64,000 nucleotides of DNA from Clostridium_AD sp036569345 (GCF_036569345.1 NZ_DATCQT010000067.1:1-64000), one strand, 5' to 3'; shown: positions 54,397 to 63,956, numbered from the stretch's first letter. The notes: generated from the letters alone by a model not told the origin. A program made the numbers and translations.

Positions 54397-55437
54397 TCAT
54401 TTTATACCATATACCTTATCAATTATTCTCTGACATTTTAATGCTTCATCAAAATTGCCATCAATACCATCATTAGAATTGTTATAAATTTTATTAGCAA
54501 AATTTATTAGGGATGAGGTATGACAATTTTGGAAGTATCCTAAAGAATTTCTTTTATCTGCATAATATTTTAATAGTTCATCCCCAGCCGCTACATTTTT
54601 TATTTGAGTAGAATTGCTTTCATAATTATATATTTCAATTTCATAAGGATTATTAAAGTTTATCTTTATACTACCATGACTTCCATAAACTACATAATCA
54701 TCCGTTTGTTCTCTTTCAGTAAATATTCTTGAAACCTCTAAACTTCCACGGATTCCTCCTTTTAATATAAAATCACAGTTTGCAATTTCATCAACTTCTG
54801 ATCTATCCTCAAAGAAAATTCTAGTCTTAGCTTCTACTTCTTCTATTTCACCCATAGTAAATTGTATCATATCAATTAAGTGAACTCCTAGATCGAGTAG
54901 CGCTCCACCACCAGAATTTTTCCCAGTTCTCCAGGTGTCCTTTTTCTTTTCATTTAGATAACTATCATGATAAGTTCTCACCTTAAAATCTATAATCTTT
55001 CCTATGGTTTCCTTTTCAAGTTCTCTTTTTAATAATGTTAGAGCTGGCATAAATCTATAAACTAAAGCTACAGAATTTATTATATTATTTTTCTTAACTA
55101 TCTTAGCCATTTCCATAGCATCGCTATAATTCGCTGCTAGGGGTTTTTCACAATAAATAGCTTTCCCAAATTGGGCTGCTTTTTTTACGATATCAAAATG
55201 TGCATCATTTGGTGTACAAATATCTATAAAATGGATTTCATCATCTTTAAGTACTTCTTCAATATCCGTAACATTTTTCACACCACTTAGGGGAATATTT
55301 ATTGGTTTTCTAGTTACTATATACGCTAAATTCAACTCATAAGGAAGTGAAAACCTTAAATTAGCATCATAAACTGCTAATGAATGAGTTTTTGCTATTC
55401 CACCAAATCCTATCATTGCAAAATTAATTTTCTTCAT
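54397..55437 (-). CDS. Gfo/Idh/MocA family oxidoreductase
   Basis: An NAD(P)-dependent sugar or polyol dehydrogenase. The Rossmann motif is AMIGFGGIAKTHS, the conserved lysine is in YCEKPLAANY, and the second half has the family's beta-sheet domain with GGGALLDLGVHLIDM. The substrate is unknown; membership next to a DeoR-type regulator suggests sugar use. The ATG at 55437 has GAGGT 8-9 bases upstream and places the Rossmann start correctly; the frame from 55458 adds seven unlikely residues. It lies 22 bases behind the regulator. Confidence 0.9.
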   Translation of the reverse strand: MKKINFAMIGFGGIAKTHSLAVYDANLRFSLPYELNLAYIVTRKPINIPLSGVKNVTDIEEVLKDDEIHFIDICTPNDAHFDIVKKAAQFGKAIYCEKPLAANYSDAMEMAKIVKKNNIINSVALVYRFMPALTLLKRELEKETIGKIIDFKVRTYHDSYLNEKKKDTWRTGKNSGGGALLDLGVHLIDMIQFTMGEIEEVEAKTRIFFEDRSEVDEIANCDFILKGGIRGSLEVSRIFTEREQTDDYVVYGSHGSIKINFNNPYEIEIYNYESNSTQIKNVAAGDELLKYYADKRNSLGYFQNCHTSSLINFANKIYNNSNDGIDGNFDEALKCQRIIDKVYGIK

Positions 55438-55459
55438 ATATTTATACCTCGCTTTCATA

Positions 55460-56221
55460 TTATATAAGTTCTACATGTATTTTTTCTAGTTCAGTACATA
55501 TATTCTCATCTGGAGCCTCATCTACTATAATTGCATCTACGTCGTCGATATCTGCAAATTTATATGTTCCATCATAGTAAAATTTCTTGTTTTCCATAAC
55601 TAGATAAACTTTTTTTCCTGATCTAATAATAGCTTTTTTTGTATTACCATCTTCCATATCAAAAGTTGTAACACTTTTATCAAACATATTCACTCCACAG
55701 CTGCCTATAAATGCCCTATTTGCTTTGTGCCTAGATATAATTTCTATAGCTGTTGATCCCACAAATCCATTTAATTCTTTATTAAATACTCCACCAGTAC
55801 CTATTACGTCTACATGATCACAATTTGAAAAGGTTCTGAAAATATCAATCATGTTAGTTACAACTGTAAGATTTTTATTTCCTTTTGCAATTTTTTCTGC
55901 AATTAGTATGTTTGTGGATGATATATCTAAAAAAATTGTTTCCTTTGGCTGTATAAGGTCAAAAGCCTTTTCTGCAATTTTTATTTTACCCTCTAAATTA
56001 ATATTCTTTCTACTTAAGATATCATTATGTGGGGCAGTTTGCCTACTTAATACGCCGCCACCATAAGTTCTTTTAATAATCCCTTGTTTTTCTAGAATTT
56101 TGAGATCTTTTCTTATGCAATCCTCTGTTACATTAAACCTTTTGCTTAATTCCTTTACAACTACCTTTTGATTTTCATTTAATAGCTGAATAATTTTTTC
56201 TACCCTTTCCTCTGCAAACAT
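55460..56221 (-). CDS. DeoR-family transcriptional regulator
   Basis: A sugar-phosphate-responsive repressor. The N-terminal winged helix has VVKELSKRFNVTEDCIRKDL and IIKRTYGGGV, the DeoR signature. The C-terminal DeoRC domain contains IFLDISSTN, VVTNMIDI, GTGGVFN and AFIGSCGV. Length (253) is normal. It is in one direction with the oxidoreductase, HAD and UPF0303 genes, and divergent from the glycyl-radical operon, so it may control either set. ATG follows TAAGGTG. Confidence 0.93.
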   Translation of the reverse strand: MFAEERVEKIIQLLNENQKVVVKELSKRFNVTEDCIRKDLKILEKQGIIKRTYGGGVLSRQTAPHNDILSRKNINLEGKIKIAEKAFDLIQPKETIFLDISSTNILIAEKIAKGNKNLTVVTNMIDIFRTFSNCDHVDVIGTGGVFNKELNGFVGSTAIEIISRHKANRAFIGSCGVNMFDKSVTTFDMEDGNTKKAIIRSGKKVYLVMENKKFYYDGTYKFADIDDVDAIIVDEAPDENICTELEKIHVELI

Positions 56222-56331
56222 ATAATTTCACCTTACCCCATAAAATATACACATATAATGTATCACAAAATATTATTTTTTATTCAACTTGTCAATCTAT
56301 AATTGAACTTGTCGATCCAAAATCGAACTAA

Positions 56332-57222
56332 TCAGATATTTAGTATAAACTTATCTATTACATGAGCAACACCATTTTCCTCATTTGTATAAGTCACATA
56401 ATCAGCAATTTCTTTAATTTCTGGAAATGCATTTCCCATGGCTACCCCAAGTCCTGCATACTCAATCATCTGTTTATCATTTCCTGAATCTCCTATACAA
56501 ATAACCTCATGTGGTTTTATTTTAAGCTCTTCTGCAAGCTTTTCTATTCCCGATCTTTTGCTTGAGTTTTTTTTCATAACCTCCACAATAAAAGGTGCTA
56601 CTTTTGAAACAGTGAATTTTTCTAAAAGCTCCATTGGCAATTTAGAAATGTCTTTAAATAACTCTTTATTGTAGCTTTCTTTAGAAACAATTGTAGGGTC
56701 CTCCACTATAATACTTGGAAATAATTTTTGTATTTCTTCCATCATGCTTAAATCCTCATTTATTAGCATAATTTTAGTTACTACAGTATCTTTGCCTAGA
56801 GAATTAAAGTCCATAACTTGAAGGGGTAAATTATTTGCAATAGAATCAATTCTACTAAAGTAATTGTTAGAATGTATCAAAATACTTTTATTGGAATACA
56901 TATTTAAAGTTATACCAAGCTGTTTTGCTAAATTAAATACATAGCTAATATCTTCAGGACTAATTGGGTCACATTGAATTATCCGTTGTTTTGTATTATT
57001 CATAACCATTGATCCACTACACACTACGCAGTAATTATCATCACTTAATAAGTCTAACTCTTCCAAATAATTTTCTATACCTTGAATTGCACGTCCTGAG
57101 GCAATTACAACTTTAACCCCCTTCTCTTTTGCTTTCTTAATAGCTACAACATTTTCTTTAGATATTTTTTTATTATCAGAAAGCAATGTCCCATCCATAT
57201 CTAACACTAATAATTTATACAT
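56332..57222 (-). CDS. Cof-type HAD-superfamily phosphatase
   Basis: A cytoplasmic sugar-phosphate or cofactor phosphatase. HAD motif I is LDMDGTLLSDNKKIS, motif II is VIASGR, motif III includes the lysine of SGIEKLAEELKI, and motif IV is CIGDSGNDKQMI. The C2-type cap between motifs II and III places it in the Cof/YkrA subfamily. Its substrate cannot be told. It lies 12 bases behind the UPF0303 gene. ATG follows AAGGGGA. Confidence 0.93.
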   Translation of the reverse strand: MYKLLVLDMDGTLLSDNKKISKENVVAIKKAKEKGVKVVIASGRAIQGIENYLEELDLLSDDNYCVVCSGSMVMNNTKQRIIQCDPISPEDISYVFNLAKQLGITLNMYSNKSILIHSNNYFSRIDSIANNLPLQVMDFNSLGKDTVVTKIMLINEDLSMMEEIQKLFPSIIVEDPTIVSKESYNKELFKDISKLPMELLEKFTVSKVAPFIVEVMKKNSSKRSGIEKLAEELKIKPHEVICIGDSGNDKQMIEYAGLGVAMGNAFPEIKEIADYVTYTNEENGVAHVIDKFILNI

Positions 57223-57234
57223 TTAAAAGTCCCC

Positions 57235-57705
57235 TTATTTTTGTAAAAATTCTTTCAACACCTCAACTATTAGATTATGCTCTATTATTTGCTGAGCACC
57301 AGAAGAAGTAACCGTCCCTACTACCCCTACATTTTTAATTATTATTGGAAATGCACCTCCATGAGCACTGTACTCCTGAGATGATATAAAATACTTTTCT
57401 TCAATAGTCTTTTCTATAAGTTTCAGTTTTGTGCCAATGTATAATGAGCTAGTACAAAATCTATTTACAACTCTGTTTTTTCTAATAATCCAAGCATCAT
57501 TATCAGGAGAAGTTCCCTCTAATGCACAGTGAAACAATTGTTGACCACATTTTGTAATATCTATTGTTAGTGATAAATTCTCTTCTTTTGCTTTTTCTAT
57601 TAATCTCAAACCTATTTGCAGTGCAGTTTCATTAGTAAATTCAGTAAATTGTATCATTTCCTCTTGTTTTTCTATATCTTTCAACATTTTCTTATAATCT
57701 TCCAT
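57235..57705 (-). CDS. UPF0303 / heme-degrading-domain family protein
   Basis: A 156-residue protein of the UPF0303 family (GlcG/HbpS-like fold). Typical stretches are GLRLIEKAKEE, SLTIDITKCGQQLFH, DNDAWIIRKNRVVNRF and AHGGAFPIIIKNVGVVGTVT. The related GlcG/HbpS proteins bind heme or small molecules; this family is uncharacterised. It is the first gene of the minus-strand set with the HAD phosphatase. ATG follows AAAGGAG. Confidence 0.9.
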   Translation of the reverse strand: MEDYKKMLKDIEKQEEMIQFTEFTNETALQIGLRLIEKAKEENLSLTIDITKCGQQLFHCALEGTSPDNDAWIIRKNRVVNRFCTSSLYIGTKLKLIEKTIEEKYFISSQEYSAHGGAFPIIIKNVGVVGTVTSSGAQQIIEHNLIVEVLKEFLQK

Positions 57706-57861
57706 ATTAATCTCCTTTAGTAATTTTCAATTGTAATATTGTTATTATTTTTTAATTCTATTGAATTTTTCTTATTTTAATTATACAATAGGAGTAAACA
57801 ATAAACAATGATAATAAACAATAAATAATAAAGAAATTTCAATATGAAGGAGGTATAAATT
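57706..57861. promoter_or_regulatory. Divergent promoter region
   Basis: A 156-base region between the UPF0303 and glycyl-radical enzyme genes. It is AT-rich and carries a repeated AATAATAAACAATA-like sequence near 57800-57830. A DeoR operator may lie here, but no consensus is visible. Confidence 0.35.
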
Positions 57862-59596
57862 TTGATTAATGATAGAATTCAAAAACTTAAAAATGGGCTA
57901 TTTGCAAACAAAAGAGAAGTATCTCTTGAAAGAGCTTTGCTATATACAGAAAGCTATAAAGAAACTGAAGGAAAGAGTTCAATTATTAGGCGGGCAAAAG
58001 CAACAACACACATACTCAATAATGTAGAAATATCTATAAGATCTGATGAACTTATAATTGGTAATAGAACTACAAAACCTAGGAGTGGAATAGTTTCTCC
58101 TGAAATGGATCCCTACTGGATTAATGAAGAGCTTGAAACAATTGGTAGTAGGCCACAAGACCCATTTTTTATATCTGAAAACGATAAAAAAACATACAGA
58201 GAAGTTCTTTATCCATATTGGGCAGCTAAGTCCTTAAAAGACTTTATAAATACAAGATTGACTCCTGAAGTTCGTACTCCCATAGATCTAGATATTTATA
58301 AGCTTAATCAAACAGACAAAGGTCAGGGACATATTATTCCAAATTTTGAGAAGTTATTAAAAAAAGGATTGGGACAGATAATTTATGACACAACAGAATT
58401 ATCAAAAAAAGATCCAACCAATGATTTTTATAAAGCATCATTAATTACTCTTAAAGGTTCACAAAATCATATTTTAAGATATGCGGCCTTGGCAAAATTA
58501 AATGCAGAAAGTGAGCCAAATGAGAATCGTAAGGTGGAGCTTTTAGAAATTGCTAGGATTTCAACAAGAATTTCTAAGGAAAAACCAGAAACATTCTATG
58601 AAGCTTGTCAACTATTATGGTTTTTATGTGTAATTCTACAATATGAATCAAATGCTAGTTCCTTATCTTTAGGTGGTTTTGATAAGTATATGTATCCCTT
58701 TTATGAGAATGATCTAAATATAGGTGTATCTAAAGAAACCCTAAAAGAAATTTTAACCTGTAGAATATGCACCAGTTCCATTACTTTCATGTTTTATTGA
58801 TAATTGCTTGCAAACTGGAAAAGATATAACCTATGGTGGTGCAAAGTATAATTTTTCCGGCGTTCAAGGTATTGGTATAGCAAATTTAAGCGATTCCCTT
58901 TATGCTCTAAAAAAGATTGTCTTTGAGGAGAAAAGAATTTCTTTCTGCGATCTAATAAAGGCTTTAGATTCTAATTTTTATGGGATCGAAAATGAAAAAC
59001 TAAGGGTTCGTTTAATTAATAAATATGATAAATACGGAAATGATAATGACGAAGTAGACAATCTTAGTTCAGATATTCTTAGATATTACTCAAAATCCGT
59101 TGAAAAACATGTAACTCCCAGAGGAGGAACCTTTGTACCTGGTTCTTATACAGTATCAGCTCATATTCCCCTTGGCAAGGCAGTAGGAGCAACTCCTGAT
59201 GGACGCATGTCTGGAGAGCAGCTTGCAGATGGTGGCCTGTCTACTATGGTTGGTCGGGATATACTTGGACCTACTGCAGTGTTAAAAAGTGTTAGCAAGC
59301 TAGATAACTACTTAACAACAAATGGTAGTCTTTTAAATGTTAAGTTTAGTCCTAAAACTCTAGAGGGTGATGAGGGAATTCATAAATTATCTGATTTTCT
59401 ATTTGCTTTTATGAAGCTAAAAATACAGCATATACAATTCAACGTTATTTCTGCTGATACCCTTAAAAGTGCACAGACAAGACCAAATGATTACAAAGGC
59501 CTTGTTATAAGGGTAGCAGGTTACAGTGCTTTTTTTATAGAGCTAAGTCGTGAAATTCAAGATGACATCATAAGGCGAACTGAACATAATTTATAG
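57862..59596 (+). pseudogene. Glycyl-radical enzyme (PFL2-like) with internal deletion
   Basis: Two frames together cover the ends of a pyruvate formate-lyase-like enzyme. The first (57862-58800; TTG start behind GGAGG) ends in LGGFDKYMYPFYENDL, which sits about 300 residues into family members. The reading of the family resumes in another frame at about 58766 (PVPLLSCFIDNCLQTGKD) and runs to the glycyl-radical site RVAGYSAFFIELS at the end. Family members have about 790-850 residues; only about 580 remain. The missing middle includes the catalytic cysteine (usually in a GCVE-type motif). The enzyme should be dead. The substrate, a diol or other small molecule, cannot be told. Confidence 0.85.
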
Positions 59597-59607
59597 GAAG
59601 TGATTAT

Positions 59608-60432
59608 GTGAACGCATTAATACTAAATATTCAAAGATACTCCTTGCATGATGGAGTAGGAATTCGAACAATTGTGTTTTTTAAAGGCTGCCCCCTTAAA
59701 TGCCCTTGGTGTAGCAATCCTGAATCTGTAAGCTTCGAGCCTCAAAAAGTTAAAATAGATAGTAAATGTATCCATTGCGAGCACTGCGACTTTGACGAGG
59801 ATGAATGCCCAACAGGTGCAGTTACGCAGTTCGGTAAATATATGACAGTAGAAGAAGTTACACATGAAGTACTTAAGGATATGGTTTTCTACCGTACATC
59901 GAGTGGCGGGGTTACCCTGTCTGGTGGTGAAGTGTTATCTCAAAGTGCTTTTGCAAAAGAACTACTTAAGCATTTAAAAAGCCAAGGAGTAAATACAACT
60001 ATTGAAACTAGTGGTCAAGGAAATACCCAGGACCTTATTGAAATAGCTGCTTATTTAGATTTAATATTATTTGATCTTAAAATAATGAATGAGAAAAAAT
60101 CTAAACTACTACTTGGGGCAGATATAAATCTAATAAAACGTAATATTAAGACATTAGTTAAAATGAATAAAAAGGTCATACCTAGAGTACCCCTAATCCC
60201 AGGGTATACATTAGATGATGAGAATATAAAAGATATAATTACTTTTGTTAAAAGTTTAAACCTTACAGAAATTCACCTTCTACCCTTCCATCAGTATGGC
60301 AGTAATAAATACAAATTATTAAAAAAGGATTACAAGCTTATAGATATACCTGTTCCTTCCCCAGAAACAATAGAAAAGATAGCAAACAAAATGAGAAAAA
60401 ACGGTCTTAAAGTTATACTTAATGGTTTATAA
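59608..60432 (+). CDS. Glycyl-radical enzyme activase (radical SAM)
   Basis: Generates the glycyl radical on the partner enzyme. The radical SAM cluster is KGCPLKCPWC (Cys28, 32, 35), and GGVTLSGGEVL binds S-adenosylmethionine. A shortened ferredoxin-like insert keeps four cysteines (54, 57, 60, 67) instead of the usual eight. At 274 residues it is slightly short. The frame is intact although the partner gene is broken, so it is either recently orphaned or activates another enzyme. The start is GTG at 59608 behind GGAAGTG. Confidence 0.9.
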   Translation: MNALILNIQRYSLHDGVGIRTIVFFKGCPLKCPWCSNPESVSFEPQKVKIDSKCIHCEHCDFDEDECPTGAVTQFGKYMTVEEVTHEVLKDMVFYRTSSGGVTLSGGEVLSQSAFAKELLKHLKSQGVNTTIETSGQGNTQDLIEIAAYLDLILFDLKIMNEKKSKLLLGADINLIKRNIKTLVKMNKKVIPRVPLIPGYTLDDENIKDIITFVKSLNLTEIHLLPFHQYGSNKYKLLKKDYKLIDIPVPSPETIEKIANKMRKNGLKVILNGL

Positions 60433-60454
60433 AATTTTATGATGAGGTGTTAAA

Positions 60455-61321
60455 ATGAAAAAAATATTATTAACAGGTGGAAATGGTTTCTTTTGTACAA
60501 GATTTGCGTTAAGATATAAAAACACTTATGAAATTCTCGCAGCAAGTTCATCAATGCTTGATATTACAGATGAGCAACAAGTTAGTGAAATTTTTGAGAA
60601 TTTTAATCCTGACTATGTTATTCATGCAGCAGCCAAAGCAAGTACGGAATTTTGTGACAAAAATCCCGAACTTGCATACAAGATTAATGTTACAGGAGCT
60701 TTAAACGTTGCAAAAGCTTGCAAGAAAACACATTCAAAAATGATATTTCTTAGTACTGAGCAAGTTTTTAATGGCAACGTTGAAGTTGGTCCATATACAG
60801 AAGAGGCTACTCCTCGCCCTGATACAATGTATGGCAAAAATAAACTTGAAGCTGAAGGCTTACTAAAAGAAATATTAGATGAGCTCTGGGTTATACGATT
60901 TACTTGGCTCTTTGGTATGCCTGAACGAAATTGTAGTATGTCCCCTAATATACTTTGGGGTACATTAACTGATATTTTAAAAGGCAAGAAATCAAAGGTT
61001 ACTCCAAATGAATTTAGAGGATTAACTTATGTTCATGAAGTTATAGACCAATTTCCAATGATATTTGAAATCCCTTATGGTACCTATCATCTTGGTAGTT
61101 ATAACAGTCTGAGCCGTTATGATATATGTGCTTTGATATTAAAAGAAATTGGTTTAGAATATAAAATAGATGAATTGTTGGAAAAGGACTTAGAGAAATA
61201 TAAAGATCACCCAAGAGATGTAAGGTTATGTACTGATAAAATTAAAAGTTATGGTCTAGAGTTTTCAGAATCTAAAGATGGCATTAAAAAATGCTTAGAA
61301 GAATTTAGAATTAAATTATAA
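60455..61321 (+). CDS. RmlD-like sugar-nucleotide/NAD-dependent reductase
   Basis: An extended SDR protein of 288 residues: LLTGGNGFFCTRFA, DYVIHAAAKAST, MIFLSTEQVFNG and TMYGKNKLEAEG (Tyr-x3-Lys). It most resembles RmlD-type dTDP-4-dehydrorhamnose reductases. That reductase is the one step missing from rfbABC in this window, but the location beside a glycyl-radical operon argues for another sugar substrate. ATG follows GATGAGGTG. The gene lies 22 bases after the activase. Confidence 0.82.
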   Translation: MKKILLTGGNGFFCTRFALRYKNTYEILAASSSMLDITDEQQVSEIFENFNPDYVIHAAAKASTEFCDKNPELAYKINVTGALNVAKACKKTHSKMIFLSTEQVFNGNVEVGPYTEEATPRPDTMYGKNKLEAEGLLKEILDELWVIRFTWLFGMPERNCSMSPNILWGTLTDILKGKKSKVTPNEFRGLTYVHEVIDQFPMIFEIPYGTYHLGSYNSLSRYDICALILKEIGLEYKIDELLEKDLEKYKDHPRDVRLCTDKIKSYGLEFSESKDGIKKCLEEFRIKL

Positions 61322-61440
61322 ATAAAGAAGATAATATATGTTATACTAATTAGATAACAGATATTTTCTAATTATTTTTAATAATATGGGAAAAATTATA
61401 TGCAATAAACAAAATAGATAAATTTTAGGAGGCTATATTG

Positions 61441-61704
61441 ATGGAAAAAACAGTTAAAATATTAAATGAACAAGGCCTACATGCTAGACCTGCTTCTATC
61501 TTCGTAAGAACAGCAAGTAAATTTAAATGTACTGTTAGCATTGAACATGGTAGTGGCGTTGCAAACGCAAAGTCTATAATAAACATAATGAGTTTAGGTT
61601 TGAAAAAAGATGAAGAAATTAAAATCATCACAGACGGAATCGACGAAAAAGAAGCTATGGAAGCTTTACTTGCCCTTGTAGAAAGTAAATTTGGTGAAGA
61701 ATAA
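61441..61704 (+). CDS. ptsH: HPr phosphocarrier family protein
   Basis: Transfers phosphate from enzyme I to sugar-specific PTS components. The active-site histidine is in LNEQGLHARPASIFVR, and the regulatory-serine region is VANAKSIINIMSLG. At 87 residues it is normal HPr size. The ATG at 61441 is 8 bases after AGGAGG; a TTG three bases earlier is too close. It is followed by its own terminator, and no ptsI is adjacent, so it could be the general HPr or a Crh-like copy. Confidence 0.92.
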   Translation: MEKTVKILNEQGLHARPASIFVRTASKFKCTVSIEHGSGVANAKSIINIMSLGLKKDEEIKIITDGIDEKEAMEALLALVESKFGEE

Positions 61705-61740
61705 ACGTTTGTATTTAAAATAAACGCAACTTAAAAAAAT

Positions 61741-61788
61741 CTTATAAAAACGAAGTAACATACTTTCATGTTACTTCGTTTTTATAAG
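61741..61788 (+). terminator. Terminator after the HPr gene
   Basis: A 21-bp perfect stem at 61741-61761 and 61768-61788 with a 6-base loop; T-runs lie inside the distal arm. It begins 37 bases after the HPr stop. Confidence 0.9.
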
Positions 61789-61838
61789 TTAATAACTGTT
61801 TTATATTCCCACACTTCTTTATATATTCTTATCTTTGT

Positions 61839-62722
61839 TTATAAACTTGAATATAACATAGCTTCATAATATGCCTTAGGTAAGCATTTTTCATCTAAAT
61901 TAAGTTCTTTTGATATTTTTGACACCTTGCTCCATTGTCCCTTTTCATATTCTATAATTAAACTAAGTAACTTACTATAGCTGTTATTACAATTCCCATT
62001 TAAAGTATTCTTTACTTCTGTGGGTACTAATAAAGCTTTAATAGTTTAAAAGATAATGATAGATCTCTTTTTATTAAATCCTCTATTGACTCTAGTGTAA
62101 AAGTATTACTATTAATTTCTTGCAATAATTTTACATGTATTAATTTGTTTTCAGATATTCTTTTGTCTGAAATTATCAACGGCTTACTAAAATAATAACC
62201 TTGAAAATATGAATACCCCATTGAAACTGCTTCATTAAATTCTTCCATAGTTTCAACTTTTTCTGCAAGATACTTGATATTTTTAGAATTTACTAACTCC
62301 ATTACTTTTTTTCTTTCATATCCTGTAGTTATTTTAAAATCTATTTTAATAATATCTGTTATCTCTAAAATTTTTCTGTATTTGCTAGAATAGACAAAAT
62401 CATCTAGAGCAATAATATATCCCAATGCTTTTAACTTTTTACATAACTCTAATATTTCGTCAGTAGGTTCTACATCCTCTAATATCTCAACTATCACTGA
62501 TTCTGGAGACAAAACTGTAAAAATATCCGATTTTAATATATTTTTAGTAAAATTAATGAAAGCTTTTTTACCTCCAGTAACTTTTTCTATTCCCATATTT
62601 ATGAACACATTTTTTATAACTTCAATGGTTGCTTTATCTCCATCTTCACTTTGATATATATTTTTTTCACTATTCCTAAATAATAATTCATATCCAATTA
62701 ATTTATTGAAATTTAAGTTCAT
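61839..62722 (-). pseudogene. Decayed EAL-HDOD (YuxH-like) signalling gene
   Basis: The frame from 62722 to 62027 encodes an EAL-like domain (GYELLFRN, VEILEDVEPT, ALDDFVYSSKY, QGYYFSKP) and the first residues of an HDOD domain (RDLSLSFKLLKL), then stops. Further on, up to the stop at 61839, another frame reads EYEKGQWSKVSKISKELNLD and KAYYEAMLYSSL, which is the usual end of this family. About 110-130 residues of the HDOD are missing between them. The N-terminus also lacks the usual ARQPIF stretch, and the ATG has no ribosome-binding site. Full proteins have about 400 residues. The gene is damaged at the front and in the middle. Confidence 0.8.
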
Positions 62723-62732
62723 AAAAATTAGA

Positions 62733-62766
62733 AAACCCCGAACTCAATTAAATTAAGTTGGGGTTT
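62733..62766 (-). terminator. Terminator downstream of the metal-binding lipoprotein gene
   Basis: AAACCCC-AACT pairs with AGTT-GGGGTTT. On the minus strand it is followed by TTTTC. It directly abuts the truncated N-terminus of the EAL-HDOD remnant. Confidence 0.75.
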
Positions 62767-62773
62767 ATCTCAG

Positions 62774-62852
62774 TTAAGAGTTAATTAAATTAAGATAAGT
62801 TAACTTAACTTAATTTAATTTAATTAAGTGTAAGGTTAAATTTAATTAATAC
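62774..62852. repeat. Low-complexity TTAA-rich tract
   Basis: About 80 bases made nearly only of TTAATT, TTAACT and AATTTAATT steps, with many short palindromes. It resembles a slippage-prone spacer rather than a binding site. Confidence 0.7.
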
Positions 62853-62884
62853 TAAAATATTATTTATTATTAAAAGATTAATAA

Positions 62885-63805
62885 TTATTTTAAACTGTTG
62901 TAAATAATTAATAAATTTTCTTTCATACTTTCTATATAAGTCTTATTATCTTCATTGCTTTCTATGGTGTATATTTTTTCCACACTAGCCCCTACTTCTT
63001 CTGCAAGAGTTTGAGATACCCTTGGACTTGCAAGTTCTTCCATGAATATAACTTTTATTTTATTCTTTTTAGATAATTCCACTATTTGTTTTAGTTTTTG
63101 AGGGGTAGGCTCACCTCCTGCAAATACATCTTCTACACTATTTTGTTTTAAGCCAAAATCTCTGCACAGATAGCCAAAAGCAGCATGACCTGTAACAAAA
63201 TTCTTGTTTTTTACTCCTGCAAATTTCACTTTATATTCGTTGTAGAGTGTATCAAGTTTACTTGAGAAATCTTTATAATTTTTCTCATAATAACTTTGAT
63301 TTTTCTTATCAGCCTTAACCAATGCATCTTTTATATTTTTAGTTTGAATTTTTGCTTCTCTTAAACTAAGCCATATATGTGGGTCATATTGCCCATTTTC
63401 ATCCATAGCTTTGCCTTGATTCTTAATTGGAATTACGCCTTTTGACGAATCAACTACAATCAAGTTTTTATTATCAACAGCAGCTAACGTTTTATCTACC
63501 CATGTTTCCATTCCAAACCCTGAATAGATAAACAAGTTAGCATCACTTATGTTTTGCATATCTTTTATTTTTGGTTCAAAATCATGTGGCTCAACGCCTT
63601 CCGGCACAACCGTTTTTACTTCTATCTTATCTTTCCCAATCTCCTCTGCAAACTCCTTTAGTGGATTAAATGATACTACTACTTGTAATTTTGACTTATC
63701 ACTTTTGTTATTACTTGTAGCTTTTTCACCAATTGTTGACTTTGAGCATCCAACTAATGTACCTATAACACATGCTAAAAAAATAATTTTAATAACTTTT
63801 TTCAA
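62885..63805 (-). CDS. znuA: Zinc/manganese ABC transporter binding lipoprotein
   Basis: Surface lipoprotein of the ZnuA/AdcA/MntA cluster A-I family that delivers a metal ion to an ABC permease. Signal peptide and lipobox LVGC are at the N-terminus. Metal ligands are visible in EPHDFEPK, DPHIWLS, TGHAAFGYL and a C-terminal EELASPR/E region. The His-rich loop of many zinc binders is short here, so zinc versus manganese is open. The start is TTG at 63805, 9 bases after AAAGGAG. No permease or ATPase gene follows; it is a single gene ending at a terminator. Confidence 0.88.
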   Translation of the reverse strand: MKKVIKIIFLACVIGTLVGCSKSTIGEKATSNNKSDKSKLQVVVSFNPLKEFAEEIGKDKIEVKTVVPEGVEPHDFEPKIKDMQNISDANLFIYSGFGMETWVDKTLAAVDNKNLIVVDSSKGVIPIKNQGKAMDENGQYDPHIWLSLREAKIQTKNIKDALVKADKKNQSYYEKNYKDFSSKLDTLYNEYKVKFAGVKNKNFVTGHAAFGYLCRDFGLKQNSVEDVFAGGEPTPQKLKQIVELSKKNKIKVIFMEELASPRVSQTLAEEVGASVEKIYTIESNEDNKTYIESMKENLLIIYNSLK

Positions 63806-63856
63806 TACTTTACACTCCTTTAATCCTTGTTGCAAATCACTTGCATTTACATTTAT

Positions 63857-63884
63857 TTTATACTATATGATTATAACTTGTCAA
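63857..63884 (-). promoter_or_regulatory. Promoter of the metal-binding lipoprotein gene
   Basis: On the minus strand TTGACA (63879-63884) and TATAAA (63857-63862) are 16 bases apart. An inverted pair TATGATTATA (63866-63875) and TATAATCATA (63909-63918) overlaps the spacer and the upstream side, and could be a metalloregulator operator (Zur- or Fur-like AT-rich palindrome). Confidence 0.6.
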
Positions 63885-63920
63885 TCTTTTAATTATAACC
63901 TTTGATGATATAATCATACA

Positions 63921-63956
63921 AAAAAAGTATGTATTAATTTAATACATACTTTTTTT
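63921..63956. terminator. Bidirectional terminator at the right edge
   Basis: AAAAAAGTATGTATT and AATACATACTTTTTT form a 15-bp perfect stem around a 5-base loop. It separates the lipoprotein gene from the unit to the right. Confidence 0.88.

Noticed and set aside
55851..56066. Plus-strand frame opposite the DeoR regulator
   Set aside because: It is a shadow frame without a ribosome-binding site.
57300..57330. ACCGTCCC match to the REP core
   Set aside because: It lies inside the UPF0303 coding sequence, is only 8 bases of the core and has no palindrome.
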